This document shows, in pieces, positions 1-51,970 of a DNA stretch of 64,000 bases; the stretch's first letter is position 1; each line of letters starts with the position of its first letter. The position numbers and the translations under genes were made by a program. The stretch spans positions 1-64,000 of the forward strand of contig JAODTK010004621.1 of NCBI GenBank assembly GCA_026419785.1, written 5' to 3'. Source of the DNA: Sclerodactyla briareus. Taxonomy: Eukaryota > Echinodermata > Holothuroidea > Dendrochirotida > Sclerodactylidae. The notes beneath the pieces were generated by a model, which saw only the letters and a list, made by a program, of their open reading frames with translations, ran no database searches and was not told the origin of the DNA.

Positions 1-1080
1 CAACAATGACTGTGCTCTACAACAAAACAAGAGGGTTCTGTACTCCCCAAAAAAAGGTCGACACACCAAACTTCATCTTGATTGGACTACTGTTTCTGGC
101 TCATCGTGTTCACCAATGTTTCCAGACTGAAAACCAGTCTGCATGCAAACCAAAAATGTAAGTGATTTAACACTATCTTGACAATCCCAGAAATTCCTGG
201 CACTTGTCCAACCAAGAACTCTATACACATGTTCAAAAGATTTTCCAACTTTGACCTCTGACCTTACCAAAAAACGGAATCATGTACATATCATGGGGAA
301 CACATATGCACTGCACTTTCAGATGTGCAGAGTTGTCATATTCCAGCTGAGCTAGAGACAGTATCATTTGCACGATTTTCCTTTTGTTGATAGGAAATGG
401 GCACCTGATCTACTGAACACCACATGTGGTTCCTGTACTCTTGATACAGACGCTAACCCCAGCATCCAACGGGATCACACGCTTCTTGAATCCGCGCTTC
501 ACAGATTTTCAGATTTGACCTCTACTGACCTCGAATGACCGTTGATGATCCTGACCCCAAAACCCAGAACGTGCCTTATCATTGGACATACCAAGTATGA
601 GCTGGATCCATCAAACCCAGTCCCGTTAAGGTTTACAAGCAGAAATTGGCAATTCATTATTGAGTTTCCACACCACTATTTCCTAACAAGATAGGGTTCC
701 TTACCCTCAATAAGGAAGCTACACACAAATGCCAGTTGATTCAGACCCAGACATTCTGGACGTACGCATGTTTACAGATTTTCCAAACATATGACCTCAG
801 ATGACCTCTGACTTGACCCCAAACAATTCTGTACTCATCACAGGGAAACATGAGCCTCATCGTCTATGGTCAAATTAACGTGCTTACAAGCTGATTGTGG
901 CAACATTATTTTTCACAGAAATTCCATTTCCTCACCAAACAATGACTGGTGATCTTACAACAAAAACAAGGCTTCTTGTACTCCCCCGACAAAGCGACAG
1001 ACCTACTTCAGCTTGATTGGACACGGGTCTGGACCCCCCCGGGACCGTGTTCACCAGTTTCCAGACGACTACTGGTGGGG
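1..1080. repeat. Degenerate tandem repeat, ~300-bp units with TGACCTCTGACC
   Basis: About three diverged units share the order: a TGACCTCAGATGACCTCTGACC block, ACCCCAAA(AC)AAT, a GGGAACACA block, a CAAGTATGAGCT block and a GTTTACAAG block. The same unit recurs at 32880-33780 and, in part, at 62390-62580. No coding potential is seen; all open frames here are repeat shadows. Confidence 0.7.
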
Positions 1081-1094
1081 AAAACACGACCATC

Positions 1095-1335
1095 TGCTAA
1101 TGTGGCCTTTTCAACAAAATGAAACAATCAATAATAACTAATTTCCTTGTTGTCCAATGTGTGATGTCATGCGTTATTGTGCATTGGGATTCTCCCCATT
1201 TCTCTGCTTATGGCCTGACTTTGAGCCATGATCCACATAAAACCTTGTATTGAAATGGGTTGACCTATAGATAGTTTTCCCCCCATTCTTCACCATAAAT
1301 CTCTGTTGTTCCACGCCTGCAGTTTTCTTTACTTT
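1095..1335 (+). repeat. Dispersed repeat family R1, partial copy
   Basis: Contains the blocks ATGTGTGATGTCATGCGTTA, GGGATTCTCCCCATTTCTCT and CCTTGTATTGAAATGGG, also found at 16930-17430 and, inverted, at 28390-28870. Non-coding. Confidence 0.6.
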
Positions 1336-1810
1336 TCAGAATAACTAGATATCATACGGGCAGGGAGATGACATTATTCCAAAAGCAAGATTCTTGAAGC
1401 TACTCTCAGACAGCCTCGCGTCCCCTTAGTATATCGGTGAATGAACAGATGAATTCCAGTTCATTCACTTTGTTGCAACATTCAGCACCAACGAAGTCAG
1501 ACAGAAGATGTATATGTTCCGAGGCGTTTCAATTACGATGCACACTTGCTCTCTCAACTTTTATTGTCAAGGGGGGGGGGGGGAATTGCCCCCACTGGCT
1601 ATGCCACTGAGCTCATACAACATTCTCAACAGTCAAATAATTCTCCATACTCATTTGTCAAATCAGAGTGTTTATTTACCATGTCATTTCAGATATCAGG
1701 AGTGAAGCCATTGATGGACTAATCGCTTCACCCAGTTACCACACATGGACACTCGCACAGGGCTACGCTTGACTAAGTAAATTCACGATTGGATAGCAAT
1801 GGTACTGCAC

Positions 1811-42618
<40,808 letters not shown>

Positions 42619-42641
42619 CGGTCTCTCGGATCAGACGACCG

Positions 42642-42649
42642 TATTTATA
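42642..42649 (-). promoter_or_regulatory. TATA box of the NSMAF-like gene
   Basis: On the minus strand this reads TATAAATA. It lies about 30 bases upstream of a short stretch that ends in a strong splice donor at 42584/42585. The flanking 42.35-42.96 kb is richer in G+C and CpG than the rest of the region, as expected around a promoter. The start site near 42618 is inferred from TATA spacing only. Confidence 0.35.
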
Positions 42650-43980
42650 AATAGAGCCAATGGAAAGGCCTTGTGTACGTGTATGTGAGGTTGCAGTAGT
42701 GCCTTGCACACGTGGCTCAGACGTGAGGCATACCATACCATACAGAATAACTGATACGATGTTTGGCATGTATTGTACAGTACGTGGCAGTACTGACGCA
42801 GTGCTCGCGGGTTTCGCGGGGAGCGCAGTCCGTTTGCTCTCCCTAGGAATCCAGGAGAGCATGTGCCCGGAGGTATTTTTAAGGACTGACGTGAGTCGCG
42901 TGGGTAAATCAAAATCAAGGAGCGCGATCGCGCTGGCGCTCCTTATAACGCAAGCCCTGTTTTTTGCTCAATATGCGTTCCATGAAGGCTTTCTCTGTTC
43001 ATCATGTTGTTAGGCCTGTGTTTCGGCGATCAAAAAACGGCCCCATTTGAGTTGGAAAAATTGGATTTCGATCGGAATTTCTGCAATTTTTATGTGAAGT
43101 AGAATGACAAGAACAAAATATCAAGATTTGGTGGCAATACACCCACAAATGAGTGGAATATCGTGATTATTCTGGCTTGCTCCGTTGACCCGTAACACAA
43201 AGTGCCCCATTTAGGCTATATGAAAACTGAAAAGAGTTTCGCACGTTATTATGGCCAATTTTCAGGCTAATTATTTATTATCGGTTTATTTCTAGGAATT
43301 TCACTATAATACCTCTCGATTGGTAATCTTATAAGTTTTCTTCTTTGAAGTATTCGACGAACAGGCTTCTAGTATCAGCAAATTCAGGTGAAAACATCGT
43401 GGGATTTCAGTCAATCAGAACGAGCTGTAAATCTGTACTCCCCAGCTCAAACTGTTCGCAGCTTTTTCATTTACAACTAGTTGCGGGCTGTTGTGTAAAA
43501 TCAGCACAGAAATTTTATGAGCTTTCATAAGAAAAAATATAGAGTGTAGGTTGCAGCGTTATGGAGACCGAATTCCAGGAAGATTTTTTTTTTAAATTGC
43601 TGGTTTTCCAAGGTTTCATGTTTTTCACACAGAAAGGAAAATTTCATATAAAACTCAGACGACCGCAAGGGGATAAGATACTAAAATAGCAAACGGCAAG
43701 TGGGATTAGTGTGCCACTTGCCAGTTTCTGGGTGATTCAGGATTTTCTCGTGACCAAGAGGCATTTTTAGGCAATTTTCTGAGAAAAATGAGGTAATTTC
43801 AAATGCAACAAACCTCGGAGGGAATTTTCAGTTTTGTTTGAAAAAATTTCATGCAAATTAACTTCCGAAAAACTTCATAACAAATGAAAGCTTATTCATG
43901 TCCTTTTCAAATGGAACATGTTGCCACTCTGTGGGACTTGGAGTGCCAGAAGTGAGTCACTCTGGAAATATTTGGTTGGC
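42650..43980. other. Intergenic, upstream of the NSMAF promoter
   Basis: CpG-containing up to about 42.95 kb, then AT-rich single-copy-looking DNA. No gene or repeat was recognised. Confidence 0.4.
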
Positions 43981-44019
43981 CAATTCTGAGCAATGCAAAT
44001 TGCGGTGGCAGCAAGGGTT

Positions 44020-44985
44020 TTTATTCATAAGGTCAGTTTGTCATTAGGCCTTTTATTCATAAGGCCTTTTGTTCATAAGGCCCGTTATTCATAATGGCCG
44101 GGGAAAGGGACGTTCGTATTCATAAGGTCGATTTCATAATTCACAAACAGAAGGTCCGATATTCATAATAGTAAAACGGTCCGTTATTCATAATAGGAAA
44201 AAAGGTCCGTTATTCATAATAGGAAAAAAGGTCCGTTATTCATAATAGGAAAAAAAAGGTCCGTTATTCATAATAGGAAAAAAGGTCCGTTATTCATAAT
44301 AGGAAAAAGGGTCCGATAATTCATAATGAGAGAGAAGGTCCGTATTATACTTTGGGAAATCCCCCCAAGGTAAGTTATTCATAACGGGGAAAAGGGTCCC
44401 GTAAGTCATTCATGATACGAAAACAATGACCGGTCGTGGATATGCCAGGGGGGAAAGAGAGATGACAAAAAGTGCAGTTTTAGGGTTTTGCCTCCGTGCC
44501 GGAAAACTCAGCATAGGTAAAATAATATCTGCAAGTATATCATTGAAAAGAAACACATTATGAATAACGGACCTTTTTTGCGATTATGAATAACGGACCT
44601 CTTTTGCTGTTATGATAACGGACCCTTTTCACTATTAGGAATAACGGGCCTTTTCTGCGATTATGAATAACGGACCTCGTTTGCTATTATGAATAACGGT
44701 CCCCTTTCGCTTTTATGAATTACGGACCCTTTTCGCCATTATGAATATCGGACTTTTTACTATTATGAATATCGGACCTTTGTGCTCTGTTATGAATAAC
44801 AGACCCTTTTGATAATTATTAAAAACGGGCCTCTTTGGTCATTATAGAAGATCGACCCATATGACACAGACCCCTTCTTATTATGAATAATTGGCTTTTT
44901 TTTTTGGTCAATTAGGAATAAACGACCCTTTTTTCCGCCAATGGTGCACGTTATACTAACGGGCCTTATATGAACCAGGCCTTAT
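44020..44985. mobile_element. Fold-back (TU-like) element with arms of short tandem repeats
   Basis: The left arm (44020-44400) holds about 13 copies of a ~27-29-base unit, AGGTCCGTTATTCATAATAG plus GAAAAA; five units at 44178-44310 are nearly identical. The right arm (44556-44985) holds about 15 more diverged copies in reverse complement (ATTATGAATAACGGACCTTTT). A 150-base unrelated spacer separates the arms. Outermost units use AAGGCC on both sides (TTCATAAGGCC left, GGCCTTATATGAA right). This is the plan of sea-urchin TU fold-back transposons. No protein is encoded and the target duplication was not found. Confidence 0.75.
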
Positions 44986-44999
44986 AATAGAAAAAGAAC

Positions 45000-46500
45000 A
45001 ATTTGAATACTCGGGCAGTCCCCGATGGGGTTAACACATTACTGAGAGGTCGATCAAACCAAATTCCAATCTTACGGACATGTGAGAGACGTCCAGATGA
45101 ATTCGGTTCAAGCGGTTGAAGGATTTAATTGGCGACTAACGCCTTAAGTTTCCGACAGCGGCGGCGGAAAACAGCGACAGCCGCGGCGGCGGCACGTGAC
45201 CCCCACGACAAAGCTATGACCCTCCCCCCCCCCCCCAGTGGGAAATCGGCCCAACTTCTGACAATTTGATCACCAAACATCACCCTTCTCAGGCAAATTC
45301 AGCGCCGCAGCGCCCTTCACTCTCGCAAGCTGTAATCATACCTTCCCGAAGGGGGAGAAAAATAAAGATGTTAGTCCTGCCATATCGCCATCAATTTGAA
45401 AGAAAATTTGAGAATGTCCTTATGAGTAGCCTATCATAACAGCCGCGATTGTGTCCAATATGTGTCAAATATTCCAGCTGACCGTGTTGTGAAGAATTAC
45501 GGTATTGGATCACATTGCCGAGATGAATCAGCGTTACAACACAGATGCATGCAGGCCCGTAAATATATTGCAATCTTCGCCCCTTCTTTGCCGATTTCTT
45601 GGAATACCAAACCATGGAAGGATTCGACACAGCCTACAAAGCCACAAAGAAGACCCAGTGCAAGTGGCCGCGCTACGAGGGGGCATGGGGGATAGGTTGC
45701 CCCCCAGACTTCAGTCTCGCTGGGATTCACGCGCCCCTCCCCTAACGCCAGTTTCGAGAATGACTAGAGAGAATTGAGTTAAAAAAACCCAAAATTTGTT
45801 TGGGACACATTGAGAATAATCGGTAATCCCAGGTGAGGTTCGTTTTGTATGTTTGTATTATTGTAAATTTGCTGATACTATATTGCCATTAAAATGCACC
45901 AATTCCAAATGGGAATCTTAGGCCATGAAAAGCTCAAGACCGAGAAGCTCCCGGAAGTGAGATCCAAGCCAACTAGGGGGTCCGGGGGTCATGCCCCCCC
46001 CCCTCCCCAACTTTTGGGTAGACTCCACATACATGATGATTTTTCCACACACAAAATGTTTCACATGACTGCTTCGAACACCCCCCACCCCTCCCCGAAA
46101 TTGCTCTCGACCCCCCCCCCCCCACTTTCAAACAGTGGCTGAAACTTGCCAAACTTGCCAAAATTCCTACCAGTAGCATCGCCGCATGCGAAAGGAGTTT
46201 TGCAACTCGAAAACTCGAAAGTACTTTCCATCGAGAGTCACCGTGTTGAGAAGTTCAATTGGACTTGTTCATGGACAAATTTGCGAACGGGCACAATAAC
46301 AGAATAATAGTTTTATTTGATCTGAACAGTGTTCAACTTGGTAGAATAGAATTAACGCTCACATCGACATGTCCTCCAGAGTGTGGTAACTCCAGATATG
46401 AAGCGGTACGTGGTGATTGCTTTCAAACTGTTTCAACACTTAGCTTCACGCGTGGTTGGTACACTGTAAACGAGGGAGGATCCAAACGAAGATATAAATT
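45000..46500. other. Intergenic, no gene recognised
   Basis: Contains C tracts (45225, 46000, 46112), a GCGGCGGCGG patch at 45155-45190 and a GGGGGTCCGGGGGTCATGCC block at 45975 of the kind found at transposon ends. The frames of 70-100 codons match nothing. Confidence 0.4.
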
Positions 46501-46506
46501 GATAAT

Positions 46507-46514
46507 TTATAATA

Positions 46515-46551
<37 letters not shown>
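46507..46551. repeat. (AAT)n microsatellite
   Basis: ATAATAATAATAATAATAAT continues to 46548, directly before the LINE 3' region; it may be an old insertion tail. Confidence 0.85.
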
Positions 46552-46564
46552 TGGAAAGTAGAGG

Positions 46565-47420
46565 AAATTACCAGCCCGGAATTGGCATACTGATGGCTCA
46601 ACCGGCCGGCTCAAAATAGAGATTGAGGCTCTAATCACAGCTGCCCAAGACCAAGCCCTGAACACGAATGCCACCGAGCCAAAATCCTAGGCATCAGAAG
46701 CGACAGCAAGTGCCGAACGTGTGAGGCAATGGACGAAACTGTCAACCACCTGGCGGCGGGATGCCAGAAGCTAGCCCCACGGGAGTACGTAACTTGCCGC
46801 AACTGTGTAGCATCAGCCTTGCATTGGAAGATATCAAGCACTCGACACGGTAGCGGCAATGATGGTCGCTGATCAGCCATGGCTACCCCTCCGGAATTCG
46901 GTAATGGAGACAGATGAAGTCAAGCTGTTGTGCGACTTACGACGAAATACGAAATACGCACTGACAGGATCATAGCTGCAAGGGGACCCGACCTAATCGT
47001 CCCGGAAAAACAGAAAACACACACCACGATATAATGTTGGCAGTTCCCCAACGATAAGAACATCAAGGACCAGGAACAAGAGAAAATAGAAAAATACCAA
47101 GAACTGAGGCTCGAGATACAGCGTCTGTGGAACACCAGAGCGGCTGTGGAACACCAGAGCGGAAGTGGACCCAGTTGTGATCGGGGCACTTGGGGCGGTC
47201 AGCACCAACCTGGAAAAGCACCTTGATAAGATTCCAGGAATTCATGACAGTCAAGCAAGCGATCCTCGGGAGCGCCCACATACTAAGAAAGGTACTTGAT
47301 CTCCCAGAATCCGGGTAGGATTCCGAGGTCAAGGCAGATGGAGGAAGTCCAACTGAATGAGAGTTGTGGTAGAGAATGTGATGATGATATAATAATAATA
47401 AATACATGAATAAAAAAAAA
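46565..47420 (+). mobile_element. 3' part of a non-LTR retrotransposon with CCHC and R2-like endonuclease
   Basis: Plus-strand frames give TGRLKIEIEALITAAQDQAL, then CRTCEAMDETVNHLAAGCQK (C-x2-C-x8-H-x4-C, from about 46711), and further on RPDLIV, EKQKTHTT, AVPQR-type residues, EQEKIEKYQELRLEIQRLW and a C-terminal NLEKHLDKIPG and leucine-rich end. This order, a zinc knuckle and an RPD...K endonuclease with a KYQ...EI.RLW tail, is that of LINEs with a restriction-like endonuclease (R2/NeSL type). It ends in GATGATATAATAATAATAAA and an A-rich tail at 47400-47420. Several frame shifts are present and the RT part is missing. An 18-base unit (TGTGGAACACCAGAGCGG) is doubled at 47127-47162. Confidence 0.75.
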
Positions 47421-47639
47421 TCCATTGTATACAGGGTCCACGACTCACTCTGTACACTGTCATCTTCGTGGTGATGGCTAATTTATCTTACTCCTAACCC
47501 GCTGGGTAAGCTTTCAAGTGATGATGTGGACGTGGATTTTTATTGTTATTCCTGTCTTCGTGTGAGGTAACGTAGAATCCACACCCGACGTCTCTATAGT
47601 TCATTCAATTTGGGATTATAGAGAGTTAGTAGGTTTGCC

Positions 47640-49141
47640 CAGGGGCGGCGCCAGGGTTTTGCAATAGGGGGGGGGGTCGAAACTTGTTGCTTTAATATCT
47701 AAGAAGAGCGCCACCACAGGTTGGCGCGGAGCGTACCAGAAAAATTTTTGCCGTCTGAAGCTCCCAGATGACAGGAGATCGCCTCTCTGGGCCGTTTAAT
47801 CGACACTGAAAATATCTTTAAGTAGGCTTTTTTGTCCTGTCATTTTGTATATTGGGTATTTTTATTGAAATTTTCCTCACTTTATGATGGAGAGGGATGT
47901 TCACGACGACCAGCATCGACCGCATAACAGTAACTGATAGCATACCCCCCCCCCCCCCCCAAAAAAAAATGATCGTGAACGGAGGCCTTCAGTAAAGTGC
48001 GCCTATTGCGGCGAGGACGTAAGATTGTACTGAACTTTGTACTGCCGATTGTTGGACTAAAAACCGCTGGAGTAAATATGCAGACTGGGGTGGCCGGAAT
48101 GCGTCCCTCAGCCGAATACTGATGAACGCCTTCCTTTGAAGTCGACAGCCCCAAACAGTACAAAGTAAGATATGGTGGTCTACAATCGGGGTTAAAGATA
48201 AATTGACGAAAGGAAACACCGGACACGCGTGCGAAAGGGCGCGTAAATTGTGTTTTTCTTAACTTACATAAGTGTTAGAAACTATCACCAAAACATTTTT
48301 TTTCACCAGAATTTGATTGGGGGAACGTGACTCCCCATCTTTGAAGGTTGTTCGAATCCGACAAACTTGACTTTCGGTACAAGTAGATTCATGCATGGAA
48401 TTTCGGATGAAATGCAATTTGATGTAGAAACACACAACCACGCGCGCGAAGGGCGCGAAAATGTTTGAGTTTTGATTTACCTAAGTGTTAAAAACTATCA
48501 CCACAACATTTTTTTTTTTTTGACAAGGATTTGATTGGGGAAACGTGCCCCCCCCATCTTTTTTAAATTTGTTGGAATCCGACCAACTTGATTTTCGGTA
48601 CAAGTAGATTCATGCGGGCATATAATCGGATGAAATGAAAATTGATGTAGAAAACACAACGACGCGCGTGAAGCTCGCGAAAATTTTTTTGGGTTTTGAT
48701 TTACCTAAGTGTTAAGAACTATCACCACAACATTTTTTTTTTTTGACAAGGATTTGATTGGGGAAACGTGCCCCCCCCCCATCTTTGAAGAGTTGTTGGA
48801 ATCCGACAAACTTGGTTCTCGGTACAAGTAAATCCATGAGTGGCATATAATCGGATGAAATGAAAATTGATGATTTAATTTACACAAGAGTTAAATACTA
48901 TCACCACAACATTTTTTTTTTTTGACAAGGATTTGATTGGGGGAACGTGCGCCCCCCCCCCCCTCCTTGTTCGAATCCGACAAACTTGATAGTAGTAGTA
49001 GTACATTAATAAAAGACACCTCCACCCACCCCCTACGGAAATAATTGCGTTAAAACATCGTTCAAACGATTTTATTTTTTCGGCCCAAAACCCATAGGGG
49101 GGGCAAACCGCCCCCCTTGCCCCCCTGTGGCGCCGCCCCTG
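47640..49141. mobile_element. Non-autonomous hAT element, ~1.5 kb
   Basis: The terminal inverted repeats are CAGGGGCGGCGCCA (left) and TGGCGCCGCCCCTG (right), followed by G-rich and C-rich subterminal tracts. The flanks GGTTTGCC and GGTTGCCT look like an 8-bp target duplication with one base lost, which is the hAT size. The left subterminal GAGCGCCACCACAGGTTGGC and GCGGAGCGTA recur next to the left terminus of the hAT element at 54201, so both probably belong to one family. It carries no transposase; its right half is filled by the tandem repeats at 48250-48985. Confidence 0.8.
48250..48985. repeat. Tandem repeat of ~200-220-bp units inside the hAT element
   Basis: Three full copies and one short one of TTACCTAAGTGTTAAGAACT-ATCACCACAACATTTTTTTT-GACAAGGATTTGATTGGGG-AACGTGCCCCCC-ATCCGACAAACTTG-CGGTACAAGTA-TCGGATGAAATG, starting near 48262, 48476, 48700 and 48885. 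The T and C tracts vary in length. The first copy is the most diverged. Confidence 0.85.
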
Positions 49142-49790
49142 GGTTGCCTAAGGTAAGTGGGTATTACTGTCAATTACGGCACCGCTTCGGATTTTGAAAT
49201 GTTGAAACACACAGTATCTTCTTCCCAATTTAGGGACTGCTCAATTGTATAACCTAGAAAATATTGAAGGAAGCGAACACCAGGTGTTCGGACAGTTTAT
49301 TAGACGGTATTAAACAGGGACAGTTCATTAAAAAGTATGGAGACACAAGTAACTGATTGAACCTCATCCAATGAATTGTTCAATAAATGCTATGCCATAT
49401 CGCTTATTCATCAGTTATTCATTATTAAATATTATTATTTCGCATCCGCCTATCAGAGCCATATGGATGTTAATTCCTCATGTTTCCATCCGAACTAGCC
49501 AGCTAGTATCTGTAGTCCTTGAACCGCCAAAGTAAAGAAATTATTCGCAACAAGCAAATTCAATCCCGCATGCACGATTCCATATAGATCCAAGAACCAT
49601 AAATTGTTTAGGTAAAAGATTTTCAATTTTGCTTATCGGCGAAAAGATTGTTAATTACGCATGCATGATTCCATCTAGATTAGCTGGTTTTCGAAGTCTG
49701 TAAATCACGTCGGCTTATCGCCTAAAAGATTGGGTAAATACAATGTCCATGTATTCATGACTTGGCGCACTTTCTATGTATTACCTTAAG
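49142..49790. other. Intergenic, no feature recognised
   Basis: AT-rich. Two similar ~100-base blocks (CGCATGCACGATTCCATATAG at 49567 and CGCATGCATGATTCCATCTAG at 49658, each followed by TTATCGGC/TTATCGCC and AAAAGATT) suggest a local duplication. Confidence 0.4.
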
Positions 49791-49798
49791 AAAGCTAT

Positions 49799-49963
49799 CA
49801 GGGATGTAGTCGAAACCATATAGGCCGAGACCGAAACCAGCCTCACTTCTTGTGTCTCTACCCACGGTAGGTAGGCAGTCTCGGTCACGAAAGTCGAGAC
49901 CGAGTCCGGTAATTCGAGAATAATTCGAGACCGAGACCGCGGTCTCGACTAGCTACATCTCTG
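49799..49963. mobile_element. hAT-type MITE, 165 bp
   Basis: The left end CAGGGATGTAGTCGAAACC and right end GGTCTCGACTAGCTACATCTCTG form terminal inverted repeats. The flanks AAAGCTAT and AAAGCTTA agree in six of eight bases, which fits an old 8-bp hAT duplication. The inside holds GAGACCGAGACC words and the palindrome AGACCGCGGTCT. Confidence 0.75.
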
Positions 49964-50089
49964 AAAGCTTACCATCTACCTTCCCCTGCAGAGGTTGTTT
50001 CTGGATACGAGATGACTGAGGATGTGGCCCATCTACTGCTTTTCCTGCTCTTGATCTCCTTAAGCAGTTATTGTTTTTCATTCTATTAA

Positions 50090-50480
50090 TTTTTCAAAAT
50101 CTCCTCCCTTGTGATCCTGTCAGTATGCGACACACTGAGCATCTTCCTATAAATCCACATCTCAAAAGCTTCAATCTTATCTTCGGTTGTATTTCCTTCG
50201 ATAAGGTACAGGTCTCGGATGCGTCCAGCAGTGTTGAGAGTATATAACACTTCACCATTCTCTTTCGCGTTGTCATCTTTAATTTCTTACTAGCTAGCAC
50301 ATCTTTCAGTTTAATAAAGTAGTCTCGTGCAATAGCGATCCTTGCCTTCGGCTGCCCCATGCAACCGCCCATCATCCGTTATCTGTTGCCCCAGATATTT
50401 AACTTCTTTACCTGTTCTATTGGCTTCCGTCGCGCTTGATCTCGAGCGCCGTAATTTTCATTGTGTATTCGCTGTACAAC
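50090..50480 (-). mobile_element. LINE fragment, C-terminal reverse-transcriptase region
   Basis: The minus strand gives RIAIARDYFIKLKDVLAS, KKLKMTTRKRMVKCYILS and TLLDASETCTLSKEIQ, followed in another frame by a MWIYRKML / DRITREEIL-like end. This is the conserved stretch after the polymerase core in many LINE reverse transcriptases (family pattern: RI..A...F.KL..VL, K.R..KCYI.S.LLYG.ETWT). Broken by frame shifts; no 5' part was found. Confidence 0.75.
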
Positions 50481-50559
50481 ATGATTTTTGTTCTTTAGGT
50501 GTTTCATCTCAGACACATTCTTTCACACCTTGCCCTGACCTCATCTAAGCATATACTGT

Positions 50560-51380
50560 TTAAAATCCTTCATATTCCCCACCCTCCCCGTTATATCATA
50601 ATTTTCTAAAAATTCTCAAAGCTGTATATTGAAATAACCCAAACGAAGCAACATGCTATAGAGCCTCCTACTTTGGAGTGTGGAGTTTCTTTTCAGCTGT
50701 GCTAGTGTACCGGTACATGTTCATTGATCTTTATTTAGCATGATTCAAACTGGCTTAGCTTGCATCTCAAGCTTGTAAACATTATTGTGCAATGAACAAC
50801 ATCCCTCGGAGTTGTAGGATCCCGTAAGCGATCCTCTGAATGTATGTGTTCATTTATCTGTGACATACCGGTCCATACATGTGTTATAAGACTTTTACTC
50901 TGTTGCTAAATTTGAGAATTACCAGATATCTTGCAAATTGCTAAATCATTGATATTCAGAACTTACATGATATGGAAGATTCTTCGCCCGATTCTAACGA
51001 ATAAATCTTACTAAATTTGGAGGGAAATCTGTGTGACCGCAAGAGCTGCGTCATATGCGCGCGACGATATCGTGATATGTGCGTGATGTTTGTAAAATCT
51101 TCGTGAAACGTCAAACGAATTCCGACGCTATGCATAATGTTTCGCGCAAGTTTTGCGAACGCGAATACTTCACGACCAGCTATTGACGAACTTTCCTGAA
51201 GAAACAAAACAGAACGCAACTTTGCGCAGTGATTCCTCGCCTAAATGATTGTCACTAATCTTCAAAGAATAAAGGATATTGTCCTACATTTATACGAAAA
51301 CTCCCCCTCATTGGAAGCCCTGTCATATTTCATTTTTTTTTTTATTGTAAAGGAGGACTTATATATTATAACGGACGGAG
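50560..51380. other. Intergenic, no feature recognised
   Basis: 50950-51240 has more CpG than its neighbours and an 87-codon minus-strand frame without a recognisable family. Confidence 0.35.
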
Positions 51381-51970
51381 TTACCCCTTCTTATTTAATG
51401 CTTTTGCCGACCAGTTGTCTGTTCTATTAGCTATTACTTTCAGTAAAACCTTGCAAGAAGGTATTGTTCCGGATGATTGGAAGAGAGTAAACGTTTCTCA
51501 TAATCTAAAGCAAGGCAATCGGTTACTTCCGTGTAATTACGGGCCAGTGAGTCTTGCTAGTGTTGCGTATCTGCAAGGTGTTATAGAATCCATTATTCGG
51601 GATCATCATGGTGGATTTTTTCCAATCAGTATAGTCTAATTCGGAGTTCTCAGCATGGTTTTAGGAAGAATCGTTCGTATTTGACTAATCTACTAGAATT
51701 ATTGGAAGATGTTACTAGTGTAGTTGACAAAAGCAGTGCTGTTGATTCAATCTTCCTAGACTTCCAGAAAGCTTTTGACAAGGTTCCCCATGAGCGTCTC
51801 TTGCTCAAATTGAAAAGTTTTGGCATTAAGGGTAATGTCCTTGAGTGGATTCGTCAGTGGCTTCCTAAAGCATAGAACAACGACTTTGTCATTAATAGGC
51901 GTTCATATCCTTGGCAAAAAGTCACTGGTGGTGTTCCCCAATGATCGGTTCTTGGGCCATTACTCTTCTG
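51381..51970 (+). mobile_element. LINE fragment, CR1-like reverse transcriptase (fingers and palm start)
   Basis: The plus strand gives FSKTLQEGIVPDDWKRVNVS, KQGNRLLPCNYGPVSLAS and ESIIRD, then in a second frame SVVDKSSAVDSIFLDFQKAF, DKVPHERLLLKLKSFGIKG and VLEWIRQWL. The FLDFQKAFDKVPH motif is the first catalytic block of CR1/Jockey-like LINEs. The GVPQ.SVLGP block appears at about 51930 and the match then stops, before the YADD block. It is therefore truncated at both ends. Confidence 0.88.
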
